Shown here in pieces: positions 7,266 through 13,596 of a DNA stretch of 14,987 bases. The stretch spans positions 1 to 14,987 of the forward strand of contig PXTQ01000013.1 in the NCBI GenBank assembly GCA_003022505.1, read 5' to 3'. The notes under the pieces are model-generated. The model had not been told where the DNA came from, did no database searches, and was given only the letters and a program-made list of their open reading frames with translations. Every line of letters begins with the position of its first letter. Position 1 is the stretch's first letter. The stretch comes from Bacteroidetes bacterium QS_8_64_10 (GTDB taxonomy: Bacteria > Bacteroidota > Rhodothermia > Rhodothermales > Salinibacteraceae). Made by a program: the position numbers and the translations under genes.

Positions 7266-8576
7266 ATGACGCGCCTGTTCAAAACGCTTTCGATTGCCGT
7301 TCTGGCCGCGTTTCTCGCTGTTCCCGCGGCGCTCGCTTCTCCTGCTGCCGCAGAAGAGGAAGAGTTCAGCGCCGTGCACCACAACGCCGACAGCAATTAC
7401 CTCGACTTCAAGCCGTTCGGCATTGTGGAACTGCCGCGCATCTTCCTGGTGCGCCGCGCCGGCGGCAGCTTCGGCCTCGACGCCTATGCTTCGACTGCTT
7501 CCGCTCTCCGCTCCGGCGGCTACCGCGCCAAGTCGGGCGGGCACGGCGGCGGGAGCGATTCGTCCTCCGGCGAAGGAGGCGACCACGGGAGCGGCGATCA
7601 GGGACACGGCAACGTTTCACCGGGGCATGGCGGTGGCGGCAGCGCGGAGGCGATGATCGCAGAAGGCAGTCACCTCGGCGCGACGCTCGTGCCGGCGGGC
7701 GGCGGTCACGTCGTCGTAGATTTTTCGATCACGAAGCACCTGATCTTCGCGCTCCTGGCCGCTCTGCTGGTAGCCGGCGTGTTCATCGCCCTGGCGCGGC
7801 GCTACAAGCGCGGCGTCGGGCGCGAAACCGCGCCGAAAGGAACCTGGCAGAACATGCTGGAGACGGTGATCGTCTTCGTGCGCGACGAAATGGCGCGGCC
7901 CGCGCTGGGCAACAACTACAGGCCCTATCTGCCATACATCCTGTCGGTCTTCTTCTTCATTCTGGTCTGCAACCTGCTGGGCATGGTGCCCTTCGGCGCA
8001 ACCGCCACGTCGAACATCACGGTGACGGCCGTGCTGGCAGTGTTTACGTTCATCGTCACGCAGTTCAACGCCTCCTCGGATCACTGGAAAGAAGTGCTGG
8101 GCGCGGAAGCCCCGTGGTGGTTGGCTCCCATCATGATTCCGATTGAGATCATCGGCCTGTTTACGAAGCCTTTTGCGCTGGCCGTGCGACTCTTTGCGAA
8201 CATGACGGCGGGGCATCTGGTGATCTTGAGCCTGATCGGGCTAATCTTTACGATGAACGATCTGTTTGGGGCGAGCTGGGGCGTCTTCACTGGCTTTGCA
8301 AGCGTGGCGTTCTCGCTCTTTATCTTCACGCTCGAAATCCTGGTCGCCTTCATTCAGGCCTACGTCTTTGCAATGCTCTCGGCGCTCTTTATCGGGATGG
8401 CGATTGAGGACCACGGCGACGGCGCGGCGGAGATGATGGACGAGGCCGATCCCAGCCAGCCGATGCAGCGCGACGAGCGGCGCGACATCTCGCCGTCGCT
8501 GCTCAGCGGCAATCACGACGAGGAGGAAGAGGAACTTGAGCAGAGCGATCACTCGCTTCAACCCGCTCCGGCTTGA
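7266..8576 (+). CDS. atpB: F0F1 ATP synthase subunit a
   Basis: 436 residues, much longer than the roughly 270 of E. coli. Residues 1-25 look like a signal peptide (MTRLFKTLSIAVLAAFLAVP). Residues 30-150 form a periplasmic N-terminal extension containing a Gly/His/Ser-rich stretch at about 90-125. The conserved membrane core starts near 158. The proton-path arginine is R308 in KPFALAVRLFANMTAGHLV, and E357/Q364 lie in LEILVAFIQAYVFAML. The last 55 residues (after AIEDHGDG) are polar and acidic and have no counterpart in short family members. Subunit a holds the two half-channels beside the c-ring. It follows the AtpI-like gene by 48 bp. No Shine-Dalgarno is visible. Confidence 0.96.
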   Translation: MTRLFKTLSIAVLAAFLAVPAALASPAAAEEEEFSAVHHNADSNYLDFKPFGIVELPRIFLVRRAGGSFGLDAYASTASALRSGGYRAKSGGHGGGSDSSSGEGGDHGSGDQGHGNVSPGHGGGGSAEAMIAEGSHLGATLVPAGGGHVVVDFSITKHLIFALLAALLVAGVFIALARRYKRGVGRETAPKGTWQNMLETVIVFVRDEMARPALGNNYRPYLPYILSVFFFILVCNLLGMVPFGATATSNITVTAVLAVFTFIVTQFNASSDHWKEVLGAEAPWWLAPIMIPIEIIGLFTKPFALAVRLFANMTAGHLVILSLIGLIFTMNDLFGASWGVFTGFASVAFSLFIFTLEILVAFIQAYVFAMLSALFIGMAIEDHGDGAAEMMDEADPSQPMQRDERRDISPSLLSGNHDEEEEELEQSDHSLQPAPA

Positions 8577-8627
8577 TTGGGGTGTGCCGCCGAGCCTGAC
8601 TTTTCATGATGCGTGAAAACGGCATCC

Positions 8628-8656
8628 TGACGTTTTACGTATGACGTTTTAGGACA
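8628..8656 (+). repeat. Seven-base tandem array, TACGNNT family
   Basis: Units GACGTTT, TACGTAT, GACGTTT and TAGGACA in exact seven-base steps, so TGACGTTTTA occurs twice, 14 bases apart. It is related to the array at 10464. Confidence 0.65.
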
Positions 8657-8696
8657 GTCGACCGCTCCGACACGAAGAATTACGGTTACTGAGCCC

Positions 8697-8737
8697 AACT
8701 TGAAACTTGCAACCTGCCAACCTGAAACCTGCAACTG
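8697..8737 (+). repeat. Seven-base tandem array, AACYTGM family
   Basis: Five units plus a partial one (AACTTGA, AACTTGC, AACCTGCC, AACCTGA, AACCTGC) between atpB and atpE. One unit has eight bases. The remaining part of this 278 bp gap (8738-8854) shows no clear element. Confidence 0.75.
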
Positions 8738-8854
8738 TTTTGCGGACCGTGGCGCGCCCGCTTGGTTCTTTTTTGCGCCGGTGGCCTCTCTCGCTGATAA
8801 GCCGCCTCCTTTCACCTAATCACCTTATGAACTGACTCAAAACGCAACTACGCT

Positions 8855-9082
8855 ATGGAACCCACATCACTTGCATTCCTCGGAGCCGGACTCGGAGCCG
8901 GACTCGTCGCACTCGGCGCCGGCCTCGGCATCGGCCGCCTTGCCGGACCCGCCATGGAAGGCTCCGCGCGCCAGCCGGAAGCCGCCGGTGACATCCGTAA
9001 CTCGATGATCGTCGCCGCCGCGCTGATTGAGGGCGTTGCCTTCTTCGGCCTCATCATCTGCCTGCTTCTGGCTCTCAAGTGA
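8855..9082 (+). CDS. atpE: F0F1 ATP synthase subunit c
   Basis: 75 residues, the usual hairpin of two membrane helices. The first helix has the Gly-rich packing motif (GAGLGAG ... GAGLGIG). The polar loop has RQPE (39-42). The ion-binding carboxylate is E59 in AALIEGVAFFG. The Gln in helix 1 and the Ser/Thr after the glutamate that mark Na+-binding c subunits are absent, so the rotor is expected to carry H+. It is separated from atpB by an unusually long 278 bp gap filled with repeat arrays. That gap may allow separate regulation of this high-copy subunit, although no promoter is clear. Confidence 0.97.
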   Translation: MEPTSLAFLGAGLGAGLVALGAGLGIGRLAGPAMEGSARQPEAAGDIRNSMIVAAALIEGVAFFGLIICLLLALK

Positions 9083-9195
9083 GTTTTCCGGAATGGCGCG
9101 CGCAGCGACCCATCCGGGCACGCGCTTGATGGATTCGGCTTCTGCCCGAACGAGCGTAACGCCCTTAATCTTTATCGTCTGAACGCCTCTTTGTC

Positions 9196-9687
9196 GTGAA
9201 CCTGTTAAGCCCGAACTGGGGGCTGGCTTTCTGGCTGACCCTCACGTTTCTTATTCTCCTGTTTGTGCTCCGGCGCTACGCCTGGGGTCCCATCGTGAGC
9301 GCCATGGAGGAGCGCGAGAAAACCATCGACTCCTCCATCCAGCGCGCCGAAGAAGCGCTTGCGGAGGCGAAGGAGATTCAGGCCGACAATGAGAAGGCGC
9401 GCCGCGAGGCCGAGCAGAAGGCCCAGCGCATCCTGCGCGAGGCGCGCGAGCAGGCCGAGCAACTGCGCGACGAGGAGCGGCAGAAGACGCAAGAGCAGAT
9501 CGACGAGATGAAGCAGCAGGCCCACGACGAGATCGAGCGCGAGAAGCAAAGCGCCCTCAACGAGCTGCGCTCCGAAGTGGCCGACCTTGCCGTTCAGGCC
9601 GCCGGCAAGATCCTGCACGAAGACATGAACCAGGACCACCAGCGCCGCATGGTGGACGAGTTCCTCGAAGACTTGCCTCGTAACTAA
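9196..9687 (+). CDS. atpF: F0F1 ATP synthase subunit b
   Basis: 163 residues starting at a GTG. One N-terminal membrane helix (about 8-26, SPNWGLAFWLTLTFLILLFVLRRYAWGP split around the membrane exit) is followed by a long, highly charged coiled coil (about 35-140) and the delta-binding end (AAGKILHEDMNQDHQ). It is the peripheral stalk that holds the alpha3beta3 head. GTG at 9196 is the only start that gives the membrane anchor at the right distance from the N-terminus. The 113 bp upstream gap shows no repeat array. Confidence 0.95.
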   Translation: MNLLSPNWGLAFWLTLTFLILLFVLRRYAWGPIVSAMEEREKTIDSSIQRAEEALAEAKEIQADNEKARREAEQKAQRILREAREQAEQLRDEERQKTQEQIDEMKQQAHDEIEREKQSALNELRSEVADLAVQAAGKILHEDMNQDHQRRMVDEFLEDLPRN

Positions 9688-9725
9688 ACGCTCTCGCGTC
9701 TCATCGAGTCTCGCCATCGCCGGTA

Positions 9726-9748
9726 AGGGCGACGCGTCGCGTCGCCCT
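9726..9748. repeat. Perfect 11+11 bp palindrome at the expected atpH start
   Basis: The arms AGGGCGACGCG (9726-9736) and CGCGTCGCCCT (9738-9748) are exact reverse complements around a single T. The preceding GTAAGGGCG is shared with the repeat at 12251. No T-run follows. It occupies the codons where the first dozen residues of AtpH should be. Confidence 0.8.
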
Positions 9749-9750
9749 AG

Positions 9751-10344
9751 CAGGCGCTCTACGAACAGGCCGACGAGAACGGTGAGGTCGACGCCATTGA
9801 CGAGGACGTGCGGGCCGTGCAGCAAAGCCTGGAGGACTCGCGCGAGCTGACGCTGCTCTTCGAGCGGCCCATCGTGCAGCGCGCCAAGAAACGGGCCGTC
9901 GTCGAGGAGCTGTTCGAGGGGCGCGTCGAGCCGCTGACGCTCCGCTTCTTGAAGCTGCTCATCAAGAAAAAACGCGACGCGCTCGTGTCCGACGTGATGC
10001 GCACCTACCGGGCGCTCCGCGACGAGCAACGCGGCGTGGTGACGGCGCGCGTTCGCACGGCGCTCCCGCTCGACGATACCGAGCGCGAGAAGCTGAAGAG
10101 CGAACTCGAAGACCTCACCGGCCAGACCGTGCGCCTCGAGACGCGCCAGGACGAGAGCCTGATCGGCGGTGTCGTCGTGCGCATCGGCGATACAGTGTAC
10201 GACGGCAGCGCGCGCCACCAACTCGAAAGCCTGCACGACCGCATGGAGGAGCGGGCGCTCTCCGACTATTCGGGCGACGGGGCACCGACAGCGCATGGGC
10301 CGGACGACGGACCGCAGACCGCTGACGGCAGTTCCACAGCTTGA
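9751..10344 (+). CDS. atpH: F0F1 ATP synthase subunit delta, start region broken
   Basis: Delta joins the b stalk to the N-termini of alpha. Family similarity begins at codon 9751 (QALYEQADENGEVDAIDEDV) and runs through KKRAVVEELF, FLKLLIKKKRDALV and the C-terminal GGVVVRIGDTVYDGSARHQLESLHDRM. The usual first dozen residues, with RRYA before QALYE, are missing in frame: the codon before 9751 is TAG. The first legal start is GTG 9808, which would drop helix 1. In another frame 9716-9748 reads IAGKGDASRRP, which would match the expected N-terminus if one base were added before 9751 and ATC were ATG. About 30 extra C-terminal residues (from YSGDGAP) include codons of a seven-base repeat array. 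Identity is firm; whether the gene is intact is open. Confidence 0.85.
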   Translation, partial: QALYEQADENGEVDAIDEDVRAVQQSLEDSRELTLLFERPIVQRAKKRAVVEELFEGRVEPLTLRFLKLLIKKKRDALVSDVMRTYRALRDEQRGVVTARVRTALPLDDTEREKLKSELEDLTGQTVRLETRQDESLIGGVVVRIGDTVYDGSARHQLESLHDRMEERALSDYSGDGAPTAHGPDDGPQTADGSSTA

Positions 10345-10394
10345 GATGGGCATGTGACGTTGAGAGGCGGTCCGCTGTCCGCGGTCTGCCGTCT
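10302..10394. repeat. Pair of inverted seven-base arrays across the atpH end
   Basis: The left array (10302-10329: GGACGAC, GGACCGC, AGACCGC, TGACGGC) lies inside the atpH 3' end. The right array (10367-10394: GCGGTCC, GCTGTCC, GCGGTCT, GCCGTCT) lies in the gap. They are the same family in opposite orientation. The core GCAGACCGC (10314-10322) is perfectly complementary to GCGGTCTGC (10381-10389), and imperfect pairing extends on both sides, so the RNA could form a long hairpin holding the atpH stop codon in its loop. No T-run follows. Confidence 0.7.
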
Positions 10395-10463
10395 TGGACT
10401 CACGCACCCCAAGCCGAAAGCGCCACCGCTGAAATCCAGGCAAGCCGTTCGGGAAAGCACCCT

Positions 10464-10491
10464 TACGCAATACGCATCACGTTTTACGCGC
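10464..10491 (+). repeat. Seven-base tandem array, TACGNNT family
   Basis: Four exact seven-base steps: TACGCAA, TACGCAT, CACGTTT and TACGCGC. It lies in the 217 bp gap between atpH and atpA and resembles the array at 8628. Confidence 0.65.
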
Positions 10492-10561
10492 CGAACCACA
10501 GGCAGGCCCGATAAGTACAGCGACGATCTTTCTTAAAACACGCAGCGAGAATACGAAAGCC

Positions 10562-12226
10562 ATGGCAGAAGCAATCCGACCCGACGAGGTAACGTCCGTC
10601 CTGAAACGCGAGCTCGGCGGCTTTGAAGCCGACGCCGACACCTACGAAGTCGGCTCCGTCCTCACCGTGGGCGACGGCATCGCGCGCATCTACGGCCTCT
10701 CGAAAGTGGAGGCCGGCGAGCTGATCGAGTTTCCCGGCACCGACGTCAAGGGCATGGTGCTGAACCTGGAGGAAGACAACGTAGGCGCGGTGCTCTTCGG
10801 CGAGACCGACGCCGTGAGCGAAGGCGACGAGGTGCGCCGCTCCGGGCAGGTCGCCTCCATCCCCGTATCGGAAGACATGCTGGGCCGCGTCGTCGATCCG
10901 CTGGGCCGCCCGATGGACGGCAAAGGCCCCATCAGCGGCGAGACGTTCGACCTGCCGCTGGAGCGCAAAGCACCGGGCGTCATCTACCGCGAGCCGGTTG
11001 AGGATCCGCTCCAGACGGGCCTCAAGGCTGTGGATGCGATGATTCCGATTGGGCGCGGGCAGCGCGAGCTGATCGTGGGCGACCGCCAGACGGGTAAGAC
11101 GGCGGTGCTCACCGACACGATCATCAACCAGAAAGGTACGCAAGAGACCGACAGTCCCGTCTACTGCATTTACGTGGCCATCGGGCAGAAGGCCTCGACG
11201 GTGGCGCAGGTGCGCACCTCGCTCGAAGAGCACGGCGCGATGGAGTACTCCATCATCGTGAACGCCCCCGCCGCCGTGCCCTCGCCGCTGCAATACATCG
11301 CCCCGTTTGCGGGTGCGGCCATCGGCGAGTACTTCCGCGACACGGGCCGCGACTCGCTGGTGATGTACGACGACCTCTCGAAGCAGGCCGTCGCCTACCG
11401 CGAGCTGTCGCTGCTTCTCCGGCGCCCGCCAGGCCGCGAGGCGTATCCGGGCGATGTCTTTTATTTGCACAGCCGCCTCCTGGAGCGCGCCGCCAAAATC
11501 AACGAGGACCCGAACGTTGCCACGCAGATGAACAACGTGCCGGACGCGCTCGAAGGCAAAATCGAACCGGGCGGCTCGCTCACGGCGCTCCCCGTCATCG
11601 AGACGAAGGGCGGCGACGTGTCGGCGTACATCCCGACGAACGTCATTTCGATTACGGATGGCCAGATCTACCTGGAGACGGACCTGTTCAACTCCGGCGT
11701 GCGGCCCGCCATCGACGTGGGCACCTCCGTCAGCCGCGTGGGCGGCTCGGCGCAGCGCTCGGCCATGAAAGACGTGGCCGGCACGCTCCGGATCGACCTG
11801 GCACAGTACCGCGAGCTGGAGGCCTTCGCCAAGTTCGGCTCCGACCTCGACCCCACCACGCAGCAGCAGCTCAACCGGGGCGAGCGCCTCGTCGAGATCC
11901 TGAAGCAGGACCAGTACGACCCGATGCCCGTCGAGGAGCAGGTGGTCATCATCAGCGTCGCCACCGAGGGCTGGCTCGACGACGTGCCCACCGAGGAGAT
12001 CGGTGACTACGAAGAGGAGCTGCTCGAACGCATGCGCCTCCGTCACGACGACATGCTCACGGAGATCCGTGAGTCCGGCGAGATGAGCGACGACCACTTC
12101 GAGACGATCAAGGAGCAGGCACAGGACCTTGCCAGCGTCTACGAAGGCGGGCGCGAAGACGGCGAAGCCGACCTCGACGAGGAGACGACAGCGGAAGAAG
12201 ACGAGCGCGAGCCGGTTGAAGCGTAG
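10562..12226 (+). CDS. atpA: F0F1 ATP synthase subunit alpha
   Basis: 554 residues, against roughly 500-525 in most bacteria. The beta-barrel N-domain (about 25-95) is followed by the nucleotide-binding domain with Walker A GDRQTGKT at 173-180 and the YDDLSKQAVAYRELSLLLRRPPGREAYPGD region split around the Walker B Asp. The catalytic arginine finger is in SVSRVGGSAQ, and a helical C-domain follows. The excess length is a very acidic C-terminal tail (about the last 27 residues, Glu/Asp/Thr/Ala-rich). Alpha holds the non-catalytic ATP sites and supplies the arginine to beta. The start at 10562 gives a normal N-terminus (MAEAIRPDEVTSVLKREL), which is the segment that binds delta. atpG follows after 74 bp. 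Confidence 0.97.
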   Translation: MAEAIRPDEVTSVLKRELGGFEADADTYEVGSVLTVGDGIARIYGLSKVEAGELIEFPGTDVKGMVLNLEEDNVGAVLFGETDAVSEGDEVRRSGQVASIPVSEDMLGRVVDPLGRPMDGKGPISGETFDLPLERKAPGVIYREPVEDPLQTGLKAVDAMIPIGRGQRELIVGDRQTGKTAVLTDTIINQKGTQETDSPVYCIYVAIGQKASTVAQVRTSLEEHGAMEYSIIVNAPAAVPSPLQYIAPFAGAAIGEYFRDTGRDSLVMYDDLSKQAVAYRELSLLLRRPPGREAYPGDVFYLHSRLLERAAKINEDPNVATQMNNVPDALEGKIEPGGSLTALPVIETKGGDVSAYIPTNVISITDGQIYLETDLFNSGVRPAIDVGTSVSRVGGSAQRSAMKDVAGTLRIDLAQYRELEAFAKFGSDLDPTTQQQLNRGERLVEILKQDQYDPMPVEEQVVIISVATEGWLDDVPTEEIGDYEEELLERMRLRHDDMLTEIRESGEMSDDHFETIKEQAQDLASVYEGGREDGEADLDEETTAEEDEREPVEA

Positions 12227-12250
12227 CAAAGACGGTAAATCACAGATCAC

Positions 12251-12267
12251 GTAAGGGCGCGACGCCC
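12251..12267. repeat. Short palindromic repeat between atpA and atpG
   Basis: GTAAGGGCG followed by an arm pairing GGGCG (12255-12259) with CGCCC (12263-12267). It shares GTAAGGGCG with the palindrome upstream of atpH, which suggests one intergenic repeat family. A weak seven-base periodicity (GTAAATC, ACAGATC, ACGTAAG) runs just before it. Confidence 0.5.
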
Positions 12268-12300
12268 CGACGAAAACAGGATACTCGATCTTAAAGGGCG

Positions 12301-13227
12301 ATGGCTAACCTCCGCGACATACGAAGCCGCATCGACTCGGTGGAGAACACCAAGCAGGTGACGCGCGCTATGAAGATGGTGGCGACCGCCAAGCTGCGCC
12401 GGGCGCAGGAGCGCATCTTCGAGACGCGCCCGTACGCCTACAAGATGGCCGACATCATCGCGCACCTCCAGCGCGTGACCGAGCCGGAGGCGCACCGCCT
12501 GTTTGCCGAGCGCGAGGAAGCGAGCGGCGTGCTCCTCATCGCCGTCACTGCGGATCGCGGGCTGGCCGGCGCGTTCAACTCCAACATCACGCGCCTCACC
12601 GAAGACACCATCGAGGAGCGCTTCGCGCAGGAGCGGCGCAACGGCAACCTGCACCTGCTCGCCGTTGGCAAAAAAGGCCACCGCTACTTCGCCCGCGACG
12701 ACCACGACCTGGTGGGCGACTTCCAGGGCATCTTCGACGACCTCCAGTTCGAGACGGCACGCGACATCGCGGAGACGGCGGCGGAAGGCTACCTGGACGA
12801 GCGCTGGAGCGAGGTGCATGTCGTCTACAACGAGTTCAAAAACAGCATCACCCAGAACCGCATCGTGGAGCCGGTCCTGCCGATCCCGACGGAGCGCTTT
12901 ACGACGCCGGTGATGGAGGAAGAAGAGGAGGACATTGCCGAGCTGGACGAAGACGCCAACCTTGATTTCATCTTCGAGCCGGACGCCGAGCGCATCCTTG
13001 AAACGCTCGTTCCGCGCTACCTGAACTTCCAGATCTGGCGTGTTTTGCTGGAGTCCAACGCCGCCGAGCAGGGCGCGCGCATGGTGGCGATGGACAACGC
13101 CACGACCAACGCCGAGGAGTTGCTTGAAGACCTGGAACTCACGTACAACCGCGCCCGTCAGGACGCCATCACGACGGAGATTCTGGAGATCACGAGCGGT
13201 GCAGAAGCCCTCGAAGAAGGGAGGTGA
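12301..13227 (+). CDS. atpG: F0F1 ATP synthase subunit gamma
   Basis: 308 residues, slightly longer than the usual 285-295. The N-terminal shaft helix (MANLRDIRSRIDSVENTKQVTRAMKMVATAKL, split here at residue 20) and the family signature DRGLAGAFNSN (about 85-95) are present. The C-terminal shaft helix (ESNAAEQGARMVAMDNATTNA...) closes the protein. The extra length is an acidic insert at about 206-219 (MEEEEEDIAELDED), in the region before the C-terminal helix where cyanobacterial and chloroplast gammas carry regulatory inserts; this one has no cysteines. Gamma is the rotor shaft turning inside alpha3beta3. No atpD or atpC follows, so beta and epsilon are encoded elsewhere. Confidence 0.97.
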   Translation: MANLRDIRSRIDSVENTKQVTRAMKMVATAKLRRAQERIFETRPYAYKMADIIAHLQRVTEPEAHRLFAEREEASGVLLIAVTADRGLAGAFNSNITRLTEDTIEERFAQERRNGNLHLLAVGKKGHRYFARDDHDLVGDFQGIFDDLQFETARDIAETAAEGYLDERWSEVHVVYNEFKNSITQNRIVEPVLPIPTERFTTPVMEEEEEDIAELDEDANLDFIFEPDAERILETLVPRYLNFQIWRVLLESNAAEQGARMVAMDNATTNAEELLEDLELTYNRARQDAITTEILEITSGAEALEEGR

Positions 13228-13323
13228 CGATTTTCGAATGTCGAGTGGCGAATGGCTTTCGTAAGGCGCTGAACTCCGAACCGGTTTGCGCGTAGCATCC
13301 AATCGAAACTCGCAACTCGAAGG
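13226..13323. repeat. Two seven-base arrays between atpG and tRNA-Ser, TCGAA family
   Basis: At 13226-13253 the units GACGATT, TTCGAAT, GTCGAGT and GGCGAAT overlap the atpG stop codon. At 13303-13323 the units TCGAAAC, TCGCAAC and TCGAAGG end on the first two bases of the tRNA. Both resemble the ten-unit array upstream of the bactofilin gene. Confidence 0.65.
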
Positions 13324-13411
13324 AGAGGTGGCCGAGCGGTTTAAGGCGCTCCCCTGCTAAGGGAGTATGCCCTTTAACAGGGTATCGAGGGTTCGAATCC
13401 CTCCCTCTCCG
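13322..13411 (+). tRNA. tRNA-Ser(GCT)
   Basis: A complete class II cloverleaf. Acceptor arms GGAGAGG (13322-13328) and CCTCTCC (13404-13410) pair fully, with discriminator G at 13411. The D arm follows TG. The anticodon stem CTCCC/GGGAG encloses the loop CTGCTAA with anticodon GCT at 13356-13358. A long variable arm (GCCCT/AGGGT type) and the T arm GAGGG-TTCGAAT-CCCTC complete it. It reads AGC/AGU serine codons. CCA is not encoded. It lies 94 bp after atpG and before the terminator at 13506, so it may be processed from the same transcript. Confidence 0.97.
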
Positions 13412-13420
13412 CTCTTTTTA

Positions 13421-13454
13421 GGTTTCAGGTTGGCAAGTTTGCAACTTGCAGGTG
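13421..13454 (-). repeat. Seven/eight-base tandem array, AACYTGM family, opposite orientation
   Basis: Read on the minus strand the units are CACCTGC, AAGTTGC, AAACTTGCC and AACCTGA. They match the arrays near 6784 and 8697, but inverted. It begins ten bases after the tRNA. Confidence 0.65.
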
Positions 13455-13505
13455 CGGCGTCCTTCGTCGCCTTCTCCAAGTTGACTTGCTGAACCCCTAC
13501 GATCC

Positions 13506-13544
13506 AGCCGATTCCGCCAATCGCGGGGTCGGCTTTTTTCTTTT
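13506..13544 (+). terminator. Intrinsic terminator after atpG and tRNA-Ser
   Basis: AGCCGA (13506-13511) pairs with TCGGCT (13529-13534). An inner stem CCGC/GCGG (13514-13517 and 13523-13526) is separated from it by a small TT/GG internal loop. Six T, then C and four T, follow. It should end the ATP synthase and tRNA transcript and isolate the nuclease gene. Confidence 0.85.
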
Positions 13545-13572
13545 CGAGGCGAACGATTGGCAGCAGGAAAAG

Positions 13573-13578
13573 TATACT
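13573..13578 (+). promoter_or_regulatory. Possible -10 element for the nuclease gene
   Basis: TATACT lies 18 bases before the ATG at 13597 and after the terminator. No good -35 or -33 element is found at the right distance, so it is tentative. Confidence 0.3.
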
Positions 13579-13596
13579 CTCCGAGCGTCTTTCTCA

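Noticed and set aside
10484..12250. A 588-codon minus-strand frame opposite atpA
   Set aside because: It is a GC-driven shadow; atpA on the plus strand is unmistakable.
12206..13227. A missing atpD/atpC as evidence of deletion
   Set aside because: In Bacteroidota and related phyla atpD-atpC commonly lie at a separate locus, so their absence here is expected.
1626..13454. The tandem arrays as a CRISPR
   Set aside because: Units are seven or eight bases with no unique spacers between identical repeats, and no cas genes are present.
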